DNA of 64,000 nucleotides from Nocardioides pocheonensis (GCF_003725535.1 NZ_RJSF01000019.1:150514-214513), one strand, 5' to 3'; numbered from the stretch's first letter, positions 7,257-16,608 are shown. Translations and numbers: made by a program. Notes: generated by a model not told the origin, from the sequence alone.

Positions 7257-9340
7257 GCCGGCCCCGGGCAGCGGTTCGGTCGCTGCGTCCGCAGCGGCGC
7301 CGCGACGAGCAGGGTGTGGTCGCAGTCGTCGCCGCCATCAGCGTCACGTTGCTCCTCATGTGCGCGGCCCTGGTGCTCGACTTCGGCCTGGTGCGGGTCG
7401 ACCGGCAGATCGACAAGTCGGTCGCCGACTCGGCGGCGATCGCCGGCATGCACGGCCTCATCGCCGGCGACAGCAAGCCCCATCCGTTCATGGGTGTGTG
7501 CAGTGCGCTGCGCTACCTGCAGCAGAACAACGACCGCTTCAGCGGGCTCACCGACTCCAGCGGGACCTGGACGACGGGCGCGACGCCGGCGGTCGCGGCG
7601 CAGAACGGCTGCACCAGTGTCACGGCCCAGGCGCAGACGTGCACGGCGAACACCCCGTCGACCTGGGCGAAGTTCGCCTGGACAGGCTCTCTGGACGGCA
7701 AGCCGCTGACCGTCACGATCCAGAGCGGCTACCTGCTGACGGCGACCACGGGCTGGAACGAGGACGCCCTGTCGGCGGCGGCCGCGGACCTGGGCGACTC
7801 CGCCCAGGGCGGCTGCGACCAGCTTTCCGTGACGATCGCGCAGAGCCGCAGGCCCGGCCTGGGCAGCCTCGCGACCGGGTCCGACCTGCAGACCGCGGTC
7901 CGCACGGTCGCCCGCGTGAAGAAGGGTCCGGGGGGATATGCCCCGGCGATGTTGCTGCTCAAGCAGACCGGCTGCAACATCCTCACCGCGGGCTCCTCGG
8001 CCGGCGGGTCGCAGATCAAGGTGGCCGGCGTCTACTCCACGGCCAACGGACTGTCGCAGCCCGGCACGATCCACTCCGACTCCGACGGCTCGGGTTGCGG
8101 CAGCAACGAGAACATCTTCACCGGGCAGGCGAACTCCGGGATCGTCGCGTACGCCGCACCGCTGTCCACCGGTGCCGTGGACACGTCCAAGCCCGGCCAG
8201 ATCACCGCCTACGCGGCGAACCTGGGCCTCAGCGGCTCCGTGCTGCGTGACTCCGACAGCAACGTGTGCGGTTCGCTCGGTCTCTACCCCGGCGGCACCT
8301 GTCCCGGTAAGACCGTCACCGGCCGCGCGCAGGTCTTCCGCCAGCCGGTGGACGAGCGCTACCTCTCTGCGGTGCAGACCATGCGCGACAACGCCAATAC
8401 CGCGTTCGCGGCCGCTTCGTCCTGGCCGTTGAGGCTGAACAACTGCACCCCGACCGCGGCCCAGCTCACCGCCCTGAACCTGACCCTGACCGCCAGCTCG
8501 CAGCTCTACATCAACTGCAACGCGAACAGCGGCTTCAACCCCTCGCCGGCCGTGGCCACCATCAACGCCGGGACGATCGTGTTCTCCGGGACGGTCAAGC
8601 CGAGTGGAGTCCTGAAGCTGCCGAACGCCACCCACGTGTACGTCGCCGGCGACAGTGGTGACGCATTCTCACTGGGCAACGGCAGCACCTTCAGCATGCA
8701 CACCGGGGCGTCGGACGCGAACGTCTCCGGGGGCCTGTGCTCGAACGCCGCGACCAACGTCGCGAACAAGGCAGTCCTGGTCGTCCAGAACGGCGACTTC
8801 AAGCAGACCGGTGGCACGATCCAGCTGTGCTACACCACGGTGCTGATGATGGGTGGACAGACCAACGCCTGCATGCCGTCGGCACCGAGCACGGCAGCCC
8901 CGAACCCGACAACCCCGTGCGGCGGAAGCAACGGGACGGGTCAGTTCACCCAGACCGGAGGCAACGTCGACTGGACGGCGCCGAACCGGTACGACGCCAT
9001 GATGCTGTCCGACGGAAACGCAGACCCGACGAAGTCGGGTGAGTGGGCCGATCCCGAGGGGCCCGAGGACCTCGGTCTCTGGAGCGAGAGCGGCGGTATC
9101 TCGAGCAACCCGAAGTACCAGATGACGGGCGGTGGCTCGGTGCACCTCGTCGGGGTGCTGATGGCGCCGAACGCCCAGCCGTTCATCCTGTCCGGTCAGT
9201 TCAACCAGACTCTCGTCAACGCCCAGTACGTGGTCAGCAGCATCCAGCTGAACAGCAACAACACGAGCATCAACATGTTGGTCGACCCGAACGCAGCCGT
9301 CACGGTGGGCACTCTCACGAGTGTCGGCCTCGTGCGCTGA
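7253..9340 (+). CDS. Large TadG-like exported protein (tadG2)
   Basis: At 695 residues this is one of the two large proteins of the island. It starts SRPRAAVRS and has one membrane helix (GVVAVVAAISVTLLLMCAAL), then a long Gly/Ser/Thr/Asn-rich exported region with many scattered Cys. The C-terminus contains HLVGVLMAPNAQPFILSGQ, similar in form to the APNA segment of tadG1, which hints at a shared beta-helix or polymer-like fold. GTG 7253 is preferred because it overlaps the tadE2 stop exactly as in tadG1; ATG 7241 is the alternative. No enzymatic motif is visible. Confidence 0.72.
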   Translation: MSRPRAAVRSLRPQRRRDEQGVVAVVAAISVTLLLMCAALVLDFGLVRVDRQIDKSVADSAAIAGMHGLIAGDSKPHPFMGVCSALRYLQQNNDRFSGLTDSSGTWTTGATPAVAAQNGCTSVTAQAQTCTANTPSTWAKFAWTGSLDGKPLTVTIQSGYLLTATTGWNEDALSAAAADLGDSAQGGCDQLSVTIAQSRRPGLGSLATGSDLQTAVRTVARVKKGPGGYAPAMLLLKQTGCNILTAGSSAGGSQIKVAGVYSTANGLSQPGTIHSDSDGSGCGSNENIFTGQANSGIVAYAAPLSTGAVDTSKPGQITAYAANLGLSGSVLRDSDSNVCGSLGLYPGGTCPGKTVTGRAQVFRQPVDERYLSAVQTMRDNANTAFAAASSWPLRLNNCTPTAAQLTALNLTLTASSQLYINCNANSGFNPSPAVATINAGTIVFSGTVKPSGVLKLPNATHVYVAGDSGDAFSLGNGSTFSMHTGASDANVSGGLCSNAATNVANKAVLVVQNGDFKQTGGTIQLCYTTVLMMGGQTNACMPSAPSTAAPNPTTPCGGSNGTGQFTQTGGNVDWTAPNRYDAMMLSDGNADPTKSGEWADPEGPEDLGLWSESGGISSNPKYQMTGGGSVHLVGVLMAPNAQPFILSGQFNQTLVNAQYVVSSIQLNSNNTSINMLVDPNAAVTVGTLTSVGLVR

Positions 9341-9413
9341 CGCCCCCCGTCCTGGGCTCTGGGACCATCGGCCGTCATCCGGGGCCGATCGGCCCTTGCG
9401 TCCCGGAGCGGAC

Positions 9414-9467
9414 TGGTCTAGGCCAAACTAGACCAAAACGGACATTTCCCACATTTTCCCTTAGTCT
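9414..9467 (+). promoter_or_regulatory. tadE3 promoter with upstream inverted repeat
   Basis: TGGTCTAG (9414-9421) and CTAGACCA (9428-9435) form a perfect 8-bp inverted repeat with a 6-nt spacer. Directly downstream lie CGGACA (9439-9444), a 17-nt spacer, and TAGTCT (9462-9467), a good -35/-10 pair. An inverted repeat abutting the -35 is typical of an activator site. The element CTAGACCAAAA recurs at 6628. Confidence 0.65.
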
Positions 9468-9502
9468 CTCTGGTACGGGGGGGACCGGGGAGGACGTAGG
9501 GG

Positions 9503-9922
9503 ATGTGCGCTCGTCGCGCAAGGCGTTCTGAGCGGGGGGCCATGGCGGTGGAATTCGCCTTGGTCTTCCCGATTGTGTTTGCGGTGATGCTCGGGGTCAT
9601 CCAGTACGGCGTGTACTTCTGGGGTCGGTCGACGGCGGCGGCGAGTGCGCGCGAGTCGGCGCGCCAGCTCGCGGTCGGCACCGACTGGACGTGCAGCCAC
9701 GACCAGGCGGTGGCCAACACCAACCGAGCCGGCAAGAACGTCGTGGTCACGCGGACCTACCTCAACGACGACAACGCCGCGAAGATCGGTGACCTCGTGC
9801 AGGTGACGGTGACCGCGAAGACGCTCGCTCCGTCGCTGCTCCCGGTGCCGGACAGTGGCGCGATCACCGAGGTCGCCACCGCCCGGGTGGAGAACATCCC
9901 GAGCACGCCGGTGGCCTGCTGA
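9503..9922 (+). CDS. TadE-like pseudopilin (tadE3)
   Basis: This 139-residue protein reads RSERG then AMAVEFALVFPIVFAVML, with Glu at +5, followed by YGVYFWGRSTAAASARESAR, typical of the TadE/TadF helix continuation. AGGA at 9491-9494 gives 8 nt spacing to ATG 9503. The mature domain is short and ends in a Cys. It is the first gene of the third tad group and its stop overlaps the next start (TGATG). Confidence 0.78.
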   Translation: MCARRARRSERGAMAVEFALVFPIVFAVMLGVIQYGVYFWGRSTAAASARESARQLAVGTDWTCSHDQAVANTNRAGKNVVVTRTYLNDDNAAKIGDLVQVTVTAKTLAPSLLPVPDSGAITEVATARVENIPSTPVAC

Positions 9923-10392
9923 TGCGGCGGACATCGATGCGGCGCTCGGCGCGGCAGGACGAGCGCGGTGCGGCGGCCCTCGAGGCGGCGTTCTTCCTCA
10001 CCGTCGTGCTGATCCCGTTGCTGCTCGGCGTGATCACCTACGGGATGTACTTCTGGAAGGCCCAGCAGGTCGCGCCGCTCTCGCAGCGTCTCCCGCTGGA
10101 CAGCATCGTCGGGCAGTTCAACTGCGCCCAGCTCGTCGACCGGGTGAAGACCACCGTGCAGAACGCGCTGCCCAGCCTCACCGGACTGGTGCAAGGCCCG
10201 TTGCCGCTGACCGCCATCGGCGTGAACGTCGTCAACGTGCTGCCCACGGTGGGCGTGGACGTCTCGGTCTCGATCACGATCCCGGGTGCCAGCTCGCTCG
10301 GCGGGCTGCTCCCGCTCCCCAACGGCGGTTCGATCGTCACCGAGGCGACGTACCGCCTCCAGAACGTCGAGCTCACCACGGCGGGGTGCTGA
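9922..10392 (+). CDS. TadE/TadF-like pseudopilin (tadE4)
   Basis: This 156-residue protein has RQDERG then AAALEAAFFLTVVLIPLL, keeping Glu at +5 but with Leu-Glu-Ala-Ala in place of Val-Glu-Phe-Ala, so it is a divergent member. The region ITYGMYFWKAQQVAPLSQ matches tadE3. The mature part is hydrophobic and rich in Val, Leu and Gly, and ends TTAGC. ATG overlaps the tadE3 stop, and tadG3 starts right after its own stop. Confidence 0.75.
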   Translation: MRRTSMRRSARQDERGAAALEAAFFLTVVLIPLLLGVITYGMYFWKAQQVAPLSQRLPLDSIVGQFNCAQLVDRVKTTVQNALPSLTGLVQGPLPLTAIGVNVVNVLPTVGVDVSVSITIPGASSLGGLLPLPNGGSIVTEATYRLQNVELTTAGC

Positions 10393-10393
10393 C

Positions 10394-12385
10394 ATGACCG
10401 TTCCGACCTTCCTGCTCCGGCACCTGCGGACGTCGCGGCGGCGCGACGAGCACGGGGTGATCGCGGTGGTCACCGCGATCGCCGCCACCGTGATGCTCGT
10501 CGCCGGCGCGCTCGCGATCGACCTGGGCAACACCTGGGCCCGTCGCGGCAACCTCCAGGGCCAGGCCGACCAGGCGGCGCTGTTTGCCGCGCAGTACCTG
10601 CCGGCCAACGACAGCGCGGGCCGCACCCGGGCCGCGAAGGCGGCGGCGTACTACATCGTCTGCCACCCGGTGCCGGGCCAGCGCGAGATCGACAGCTCGA
10701 TCCCCGCCACCTGCCCGGCGAGTGCCAGCGACGCCTCCCTGGACACGTACGCCGCCCAGCTGCTGGCCTCGGGCAAGGTCACCTTCCCGACGATCGACAA
10801 CAGCACCGGCACCTACGTCCAGGTGACCACGCCCCCCGCCCGGATCGACTTCGGCTTCGGGGTGGCCGCGGGCAAGCAGAGCTCGACCCAGGCGAAGTCC
10901 GCGACCGCGCACGTGGGAACGCCCGGGTCGGTGTCGCCGATGTCGCTGTCGCTGAACTGCCTGCTCAGTGCGGCGATCAACCTGCCGGGCGGCCTGGGCA
11001 GCTCGCTCAGCGGGCTCCTCCCGCTGAACTACATCGCGCCCGGACCGATCACCGTCGACAACGTGATCACGAAGTGGCCGTCGTCGGGCATGACCAAGAG
11101 CAACACGATCGGGATCGCCTCGCTGACGCCGGGCTCGGCCACCCAGAACATCGACCCGGGTCCGGGTCTGATGACCGGCGCCGGGCTCACGCTGCTCCAG
11201 CCGATGCGCCTCGTCTTCGCCCTGGGGGACCAGTCGGGAACCGCGGTGGGTTCGCTGCCGTACTCCGACATCACCGGTGTGAACCTGGTCGCCCTCACCG
11301 GCACCTTCACGGTGCCCGCGGCGGTGTACGACAAGGTCGGCACGTGGCAGGTCAAGCTCGCGGTCAAGCAGCTGGACGGCAGCTGGAAGTACAGCCAGCA
11401 GGACTACGCCTACCCGGTCAACATCCCGTCGGTGACCGCCGACCTGCTCGGCTGCGCCCGGCTGATCAAGACGCCGCGCGACCTGCAGGTGGGTACGCCG
11501 GGCAACCTCGACTACAGCCTCAAGGCGGGCCTGGACCACCCGCTGAACTACAACCCGAACATGCTCACGATCAACACCACGTCGATCACCAACGTGCAGA
11601 GCATGCTCAACGCCATCAACGCCGTCACCGCGCTGACCTCGTGCAACAACCAGCTGCCGAACATCTACGACAACGGCGGGGTCCATCCGACCGCGAACTG
11701 CGTGATGCCGGAGCAGGGTGCGAACACCTACAAGGAGTTCACCGACGGGATGCTCGGCGCGGTGGAGACCGTGCCCGCGGACAACTCCACCCATCAGTCG
11801 GCCTTCCAGGCGGCGGGCCGGCTGGTGTGCACCGACGAGAGTCCGTGCAAGCACTCCTTCACGCTGCCCGGCTTCCCGGGTGAGCAGATCAACGACGACC
11901 AGCTGATGGACTTCGTCAAGCCGGAACGGCGCAACCTGCTCACCGAGTCGATGTTCTTCAACCTGAGCACCTACCTGACGCCGGGCATCCCGGCGGTGAC
12001 ACCCGAGAGCGCGCTGACCTCGGACCTCTACGACTCGGCGCGCTTCATGTGGGTGCCGGTGATCTCCAGCCCGGTGGCGCCGAACAACGCGAACTACTAC
12101 CCGATCCTCACCTGGCGACCGATCTTCGTCACCCAGTACGCCCCGCTGGGCATCGACTCGGTGGACATGGTCGCCGACCTGGTCGACAACTGGGTGAAGA
12201 CCCTGCTGGGCATCGACCCGGCCAACGACCACGGCCTGCTCATGTCCGCGGACGGCACGACGCTGCGCGCGATGCGGTTCATGACGATCGAGCCGTCGGC
12301 GCTGCCCGCGGTTCCGCAGAACTACGACGGCCCGATCACGGACTACGTCGGCAGCGGGCCGAAGGTGGTCCGGCTCGTGCGCTGA
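10394..12385 (+). CDS. Large TadG-like exported protein (tadG3)
   Basis: This 663-residue protein starts MTVPTFLLRHLRTSRRRDEH and has one membrane helix (GVIAVVTAIAATVMLVAGAL). After it comes IDLGNTWARRGNLQGQADQA, the conserved TadG/Flp-pilus region, then a large exported domain. The C-terminal half is not Gly/Asn-repetitive as in tadG1 and tadG2 but contains well-ordered segments such as WRPIFVTQYAPLGIDSVDM. I recognise no catalytic motif. It begins 1 nt after tadE4 and ends the island. Confidence 0.72.
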   Translation: MTVPTFLLRHLRTSRRRDEHGVIAVVTAIAATVMLVAGALAIDLGNTWARRGNLQGQADQAALFAAQYLPANDSAGRTRAAKAAAYYIVCHPVPGQREIDSSIPATCPASASDASLDTYAAQLLASGKVTFPTIDNSTGTYVQVTTPPARIDFGFGVAAGKQSSTQAKSATAHVGTPGSVSPMSLSLNCLLSAAINLPGGLGSSLSGLLPLNYIAPGPITVDNVITKWPSSGMTKSNTIGIASLTPGSATQNIDPGPGLMTGAGLTLLQPMRLVFALGDQSGTAVGSLPYSDITGVNLVALTGTFTVPAAVYDKVGTWQVKLAVKQLDGSWKYSQQDYAYPVNIPSVTADLLGCARLIKTPRDLQVGTPGNLDYSLKAGLDHPLNYNPNMLTINTTSITNVQSMLNAINAVTALTSCNNQLPNIYDNGGVHPTANCVMPEQGANTYKEFTDGMLGAVETVPADNSTHQSAFQAAGRLVCTDESPCKHSFTLPGFPGEQINDDQLMDFVKPERRNLLTESMFFNLSTYLTPGIPAVTPESALTSDLYDSARFMWVPVISSPVAPNNANYYPILTWRPIFVTQYAPLGIDSVDMVADLVDNWVKTLLGIDPANDHGLLMSADGTTLRAMRFMTIEPSALPAVPQNYDGPITDYVGSGPKVVRLVR

Positions 12386-12544
12386 TGCCGGCCGCCAGGG
12401 GTCGATCTCGGCGACCCGGATACGCCCCCGGGCGTCCGTTCCGCATCCACTGCTGCCCCGTGGCGCTCGCCGCTCCACAGCGAACGCCCCGGGCGCGGCA
12501 CGGGTAGCCGCTCCTCGGGTTCGCTGCTCGGCGGAGGTGGACCG

Positions 12545-12910
12545 ATGAGCACAGGACGGCAGAACGGCGCCCTCGGCGCGTACGGCGAGCGCGTGGCGGC
12601 GCGCCACCTGGTCGAGGAAGGCCTGGAGCTGCTCGACCGCAACTGGCGGTGTGACGCCGGCGAGATCGACCTGGTCCTGCGCGACGGCGAGGTGCTGGTC
12701 TTCTGCGAGGTCAAGACGCGCACCGGCACGGCGTACGGGCACCCGCTGGAGGCGGTCGACGAGGTGAAGACCCGGCGCCTGGTCCACCTGGCTTCGCGGT
12801 GGATCGACGCCCACGGGGTCGTGCCCGCGGACGTCCGCTACGACGTGGTCGCGGTCCTCAAGTCGCCCCGAGGCGCCGCCGAGGTGGAGCACGTGCGGGG
12901 GCTGGGCTGA
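12545..12910 (+). CDS. yraN: YraN/UPF0102 family endonuclease-like protein
   Basis: This 121-residue protein has the PD-(D/E)XK-like core GEIDLVLRDG followed by VFCEVKTR, with the acidic residues and Lys in the expected order. The family is annotated as endonuclease-like but its biological substrate is not established. A good SD (GGAGG) lies before ATG 12545. TGATG overlap couples it to comM, and the yraN-comM-dprA order is standard in actinobacteria. Confidence 0.92.
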   Translation: MSTGRQNGALGAYGERVAARHLVEEGLELLDRNWRCDAGEIDLVLRDGEVLVFCEVKTRTGTAYGHPLEAVDEVKTRRLVHLASRWIDAHGVVPADVRYDVVAVLKSPRGAAEVEHVRGLG

Positions 12911-14499
12911 TGTGGGCCAGCACCCGCACCGTGTCGTTGCAGGGAGCGGTGGGCCACGTGATCGACGTCCAGGTGGACGTCAGCCAGGGGCAGATCGCCA
13001 CGAACCTGGTGGGGCGTGCGGACGCGTCGATCAACGAGGCCCGCGACCGCTGCCGAGCCGCGATCGAGAACAGCGGCTACCACTGGCCGACCAGCCGACG
13101 CATCACGATCCTGCTGTCCCCGGCCGACCTCCCGAAGCGTGGGCCGCACTTCGACCTGGGGATCGCCGTCGGCGTGCTCGCCGCCGGCGAGGAGGAGTTC
13201 CCGGCAGGAGCGCTCGACGACGTGGTGCTGATCGGTGAGCTGACGCTCGACGGGCGGCTGCGGTGCGTTCCCGGTGTGCTGCCCATGGTGATGTCGGCCT
13301 CGGCCCGCGGCATCACCCGGGTGATCGTCCCGGAGCCCCAGGTCGGAGAAGCCGCGCTGGTGCCGGGCGTCGAGGCGTACGGCGCCCGGTCGCTGCGCCA
13401 GGTGGTCGCCCTGCTCCGGGGCGAGCAGGAGATCCCGGAGGCGCCGCCGGTCGAGCCGCCGACCGGACAGCTGCTGCTGAGCTGGCGCGGCGAGGCCCGA
13501 CTCGAGGACGTCGACCTCGTCGACGTGCTCGGCATGGAGGACGCGCGCTTCGCCCTCGAGGTGGCGGCCGTGGGCGGCCACCACCTGCTCCTCACCGGCC
13601 CGAAGGGGGCCGGCAAGACCACGCTCGCCGAACGGCTGCCGACGATCCTGCCGGACCTGACGCCCGAGGAGTCCCTCGAGCTCACCGCGATCCACTCCCT
13701 GTGCGGAGCGCTCCCGGCGGCGACCCCGGTGCTCACCCGACCGCCGTTCCGCGCGCCGCACCACTCCGCCTCGCGCGCGGGCATCCTCGGAGGAGGCAGC
13801 GGTCGAGTTCGCCCGGGTGAGGTGAGCAAGGCCCACCTCGGTGTGCTGTTCCTCGACGAGTTCCCGCTGCTTCCGAGCGACATCGTCGAGGCCCTCCGAC
13901 AGCCGCTCGAGAGCGGCGAGATCACGATCGCCCGCGGTGACGAGGACGCCACCTATCCCGCTGCAGGGATGCTCGTGCTCGCGGCGAACCCGTGCCCCTG
14001 TGGCGAGTACCACCCCTACAGCCGCGACCACCGGTGCACCTGCGGCGAGGTGAAGCGTCGCGACTACCGGCGCAAGCTGTCCGGCCCGATCGCCGACCGG
14101 ATCGACATCACCCGCTTCGTCGAGCCGGTCAAGCCGCACCAGCTGCGCGACCGGTTCGCGGCACCGGAGTCGTCGGCGACCGTGCTCGCCCGCGTGACCC
14201 TCGCACGGCAACGGCAGCGCGCCCGGTACGCCGACACTCCCTGGCGGCTGAACGCGCACGTCCCCGGACCGCTGCTCCGGGAGTGCTGGCCCCTCGACGC
14301 TGCCGCAGGACAGCGGCTCGACCAGGAGGTCTACGGCGGCGCCCTGACCCGGCGGGGCGCGACCCGGGTCCACCGCGTCAGCTGGTCGGTCGCGGACCTC
14401 CGCGGGATCGAGCGCCCCGGGCTCGACGAGCTCGAGGTCGCCCTCCGCCTGCGCGCTGCTGCCCCGCTGGACCTGGCCATGATCGGCGGCGCCGCGTGA
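12910..14499 (+). CDS. comM: ComM/YifB family Mg-chelatase-like AAA+ ATPase
   Basis: This 529-residue protein has an N-terminal Lon-protease-like domain, then an AAA+ core: Walker A GPKGAGKTT at 230-238 and Walker B GVLFLDEFPL at 311-320. Four cysteines at 362, 364, 376 and 378 (PCPCG, CTCGE) are the family's zinc-like insert. In naturally competent bacteria ComM is a helicase that promotes branch migration during transformation; in actinobacteria its role is less clear. It is coupled to yraN (TGATG) and to dprA (GTGA). Confidence 0.93.
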   Translation: MWASTRTVSLQGAVGHVIDVQVDVSQGQIATNLVGRADASINEARDRCRAAIENSGYHWPTSRRITILLSPADLPKRGPHFDLGIAVGVLAAGEEEFPAGALDDVVLIGELTLDGRLRCVPGVLPMVMSASARGITRVIVPEPQVGEAALVPGVEAYGARSLRQVVALLRGEQEIPEAPPVEPPTGQLLLSWRGEARLEDVDLVDVLGMEDARFALEVAAVGGHHLLLTGPKGAGKTTLAERLPTILPDLTPEESLELTAIHSLCGALPAATPVLTRPPFRAPHHSASRAGILGGGSGRVRPGEVSKAHLGVLFLDEFPLLPSDIVEALRQPLESGEITIARGDEDATYPAAGMLVLAANPCPCGEYHPYSRDHRCTCGEVKRRDYRRKLSGPIADRIDITRFVEPVKPHQLRDRFAAPESSATVLARVTLARQRQRARYADTPWRLNAHVPGPLLRECWPLDAAAGQRLDQEVYGGALTRRGATRVHRVSWSVADLRGIERPGLDELEVALRLRAAAPLDLAMIGGAA

Positions 14500-15659
14500 C
14501 GCGTGGGCCGCTCGACCCGGAACGCGCCGCGCGGGTGGTGCTGAGCCGCGTGGGCGAGCCGGGCGACCCGCGCCTCACCGGCCTCGTGGCCGAGCTCGGC
14601 GCGGTCACCGTCCTGGAGTCCCTGCGTGAGCAGGGCCTGGCCGGTCAGCTCAGGGAGGACCTGGCGGCCCGCCTCGAGCGGGTCGACCCGGTGGTGGAGC
14701 TGGAGCGGGCCGCCCGCCTGGGCATCCGGTTCCTGACCCCGGCCGACGACGAGTGGCCGCGTGGGGTGGACGACCTCGCGCACGGTCCGCTGCTGCACGA
14801 GCGCGGGGGAGTGCCGGTCGGGCTCTGGGCGAAGGGGTCCGCCCGCCTCGACTCGTCGACCGCGCGGTGCGTCGCCGTGGTGGGCTCGCGGTCGGCCACG
14901 ACGTACGGCGCGGCCGTCGCCGGCGAGATCGCGGCGACCCTCGGTGCGGCCGGCCGCACCGTGGTCTCCGGCGCCGCCTTCGGGATCGACCAGGCCGCTC
15001 ACCGGGGCGCGCTCGCCGTCGAGGGCCCCACGATCGCGGTCCTCGCGTGCGGGGTCGACCGGGCCTACCCTGCGGCCCACAAGCCTCTGCTCGACCACAT
15101 CGCCGACGTCGGGGCGGTCGTGTCGGAGGCTGCGCCCGGGTGCGCCCCCACCCGGATCCGCTTCCTGGCCCGCAACCGCCTCATCGCCGCGATGTCCCAG
15201 GGCACGCTCGTGGTCGAGGCCGCGATCCGGAGCGGGGCGCTCAACACGGCCAACTGGGCAGCCAGCCTGAGCCGGACCCTCATGGGCGTCCCCGGGCCGG
15301 TGACGAGCGCACCCTCGGTGGGCGTGCACCAGCTGATCCGGGCGCGCGGCGCGTTGCTGGTCACCGACGGCCACGAGGTCCTCGAGGCGGTGTCACCGGC
15401 CGGTGAGCACACGGTCGCGTCGCTCCACGCGGAGCCGCACGCCCGCGACCTGCTCACCGCCGAGCAGCGTCAGGTGCTCGACGCCGTCCCGGTGCAGCGC
15501 GGCGCGGAGGCGGCGCAGATCGCCCGCACGGCCGGTGTGGCGGCCGTGCGGGTCACAGCCGCCCTGGGCGTCCTGAGTGCGGCCGGGCTGGTCGAGCACG
15601 CCGCCGGACGGTGGCGGCTCGCGTCCGGCGACCGGGATGCCGTCGCGCCTGCAGGATGA
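14496..15659 (+). CDS. dprA: DNA-processing protein DprA
   Basis: DprA binds incoming single-stranded DNA and loads RecA. This 387-residue protein has the Rossmann-like core: VVGSRSATTYG around 128-138, SGAAFGID at 158-165, then ACGVDRAYP and RNRLIAAMS. A C-terminal winged-helix segment follows (EAAQIARTAGVAAVRV). GTG 14496 overlaps the comM stop. Whether the organism is naturally competent cannot be judged here, because dprA is widely conserved in non-competent actinobacteria. Confidence 0.93.
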   Translation: MTRGPLDPERAARVVLSRVGEPGDPRLTGLVAELGAVTVLESLREQGLAGQLREDLAARLERVDPVVELERAARLGIRFLTPADDEWPRGVDDLAHGPLLHERGGVPVGLWAKGSARLDSSTARCVAVVGSRSATTYGAAVAGEIAATLGAAGRTVVSGAAFGIDQAAHRGALAVEGPTIAVLACGVDRAYPAAHKPLLDHIADVGAVVSEAAPGCAPTRIRFLARNRLIAAMSQGTLVVEAAIRSGALNTANWAASLSRTLMGVPGPVTSAPSVGVHQLIRARGALLVTDGHEVLEAVSPAGEHTVASLHAEPHARDLLTAEQRQVLDAVPVQRGAEAAQIARTAGVAAVRVTAALGVLSAAGLVEHAAGRWRLASGDRDAVAPAG

Positions 15660-15675
15660 CGCCCGCCCGGCTTCG

Positions 15676-15681
15676 TAGGCT
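15676..15681 (+). promoter_or_regulatory. -10 box of a leaderless xerC promoter
   Basis: TAGGCT ends 6 nt before the GTG start of xerC, implying a transcript that starts at the codon. It lies in the 28-nt gap after dprA. Confidence 0.5.
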
Positions 15682-15687
15682 GACGGG

Positions 15688-16608
15688 GTGCGCGACCTGC
15701 CCGAGGAGTTCGCGAGGGCGCTCGGAGAGTACGAGCGTCACCTCGTGTCCGAGCGCGACCTCACCTCCCACACCGTGCGTGCCTACCTCGGGGACGTCTC
15801 GGAGATGCTGGCGCACGCGGCTGCCCTGGGGCTCTCCTCGCTCGACGAGCTGGACGTGCGCACGCTGCGCAGCTGGCTGGCCAACCAGCAGGTGCGCGGC
15901 AAGGCGCGCACGACGATGGCGCGCCGGGCCACCGCGGTGAGGGTCTTCACGGCGTGGGTGCTTCGCACGGGACGAGCGCACTCCGACCCCGGTGCCCAGC
16001 TGGGCAGTCCCAAGGCGCACCGCCCGCTCCCGCTCGCGCTCGACGTGGCCGAGGCCCGGGCGCTGCTCGACGCTGCCGCCGCCTCGGCGGACGACGGCAG
16101 CCCGGTGGGGCTTCGCGACGCGGCCATCCTCGAGCTGCTCTACGCCACCGGGATCCGGGTGGGCGAGCTGTGCGGCCTCGACGTCGACGAGGTCGACCGA
16201 GCCCGCCGTGTCGTCCGGGTGTTCGGGAAGGGTCGCAAGGAGCGCACCGTGCCGTACGGCGTGCCGGCCGACGCGGCCCTCGGACGCTGGCTCGACCGGG
16301 GCCGCCCCGCGCTGGTCGTCCCCGGCGCCGGAGCCGCGCTCTTCGTCGGGGCGCGCGGCCGGCGGATCGACCAGCGCGCCGTGCGGGCCATGGTGCACCG
16401 TCGGCTCGGAGACGTGCCCGGCGCGCCCGACCTCGGCCCCCACGGCCTGCGGCACACCGCCGCCACCCACCTGCTCGAGGGGGGAGCCGACCTGCGCACC
16501 GTCCAGGAGCTGCTCGGCCATGCGTCGCTGGCGACCACGCAGATCTACACCCACGTCACCGCAGAACGGCTCCGAAAGGCATACCAGCTGGCGCACCCCA
16601 GGGCATGA
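15688..16608 (+). CDS. xerC: Tyrosine recombinase XerC
   Basis: This 306-residue enzyme resolves chromosome dimers with XerD at dif. The N-terminal SAM-like core-binding domain is followed by the catalytic domain with Arg157 (ATGIRVGE), Lys181 (GKGRKER), His252 and Arg255 (HGLRH), His278 (LGHAS) and Tyr287 (IYTHV). All catalytic residues are present. Its position between dprA and rpsB is the usual one for actinobacterial xerC. The 3' end overlaps the opposing M23 gene by 53 nt. Confidence 0.93.
   Translation: MRDLPEEFARALGEYERHLVSERDLTSHTVRAYLGDVSEMLAHAAALGLSSLDELDVRTLRSWLANQQVRGKARTTMARRATAVRVFTAWVLRTGRAHSDPGAQLGSPKAHRPLPLALDVAEARALLDAAAASADDGSPVGLRDAAILELLYATGIRVGELCGLDVDEVDRARRVVRVFGKGRKERTVPYGVPADAALGRWLDRGRPALVVPGAGAALFVGARGRRIDQRAVRAMVHRRLGDVPGAPDLGPHGLRHTAATHLLEGGADLRTVQELLGHASLATTQIYTHVTAERLRKAYQLAHPRA

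Noticed and set aside
12386-12544. Possible gene or RNA between tadG3 and yraN
   Set aside because: There is no credible frame or conserved RNA fold; weak GC-rich pairing could form a terminator, but it is not convincing.
10373-12892. Minus-strand frame of 839 residues opposite tadG3-yraN
   Set aside because: It is antisense to two supported genes, has a composition typical of shadow frames, and has no SD or domain.
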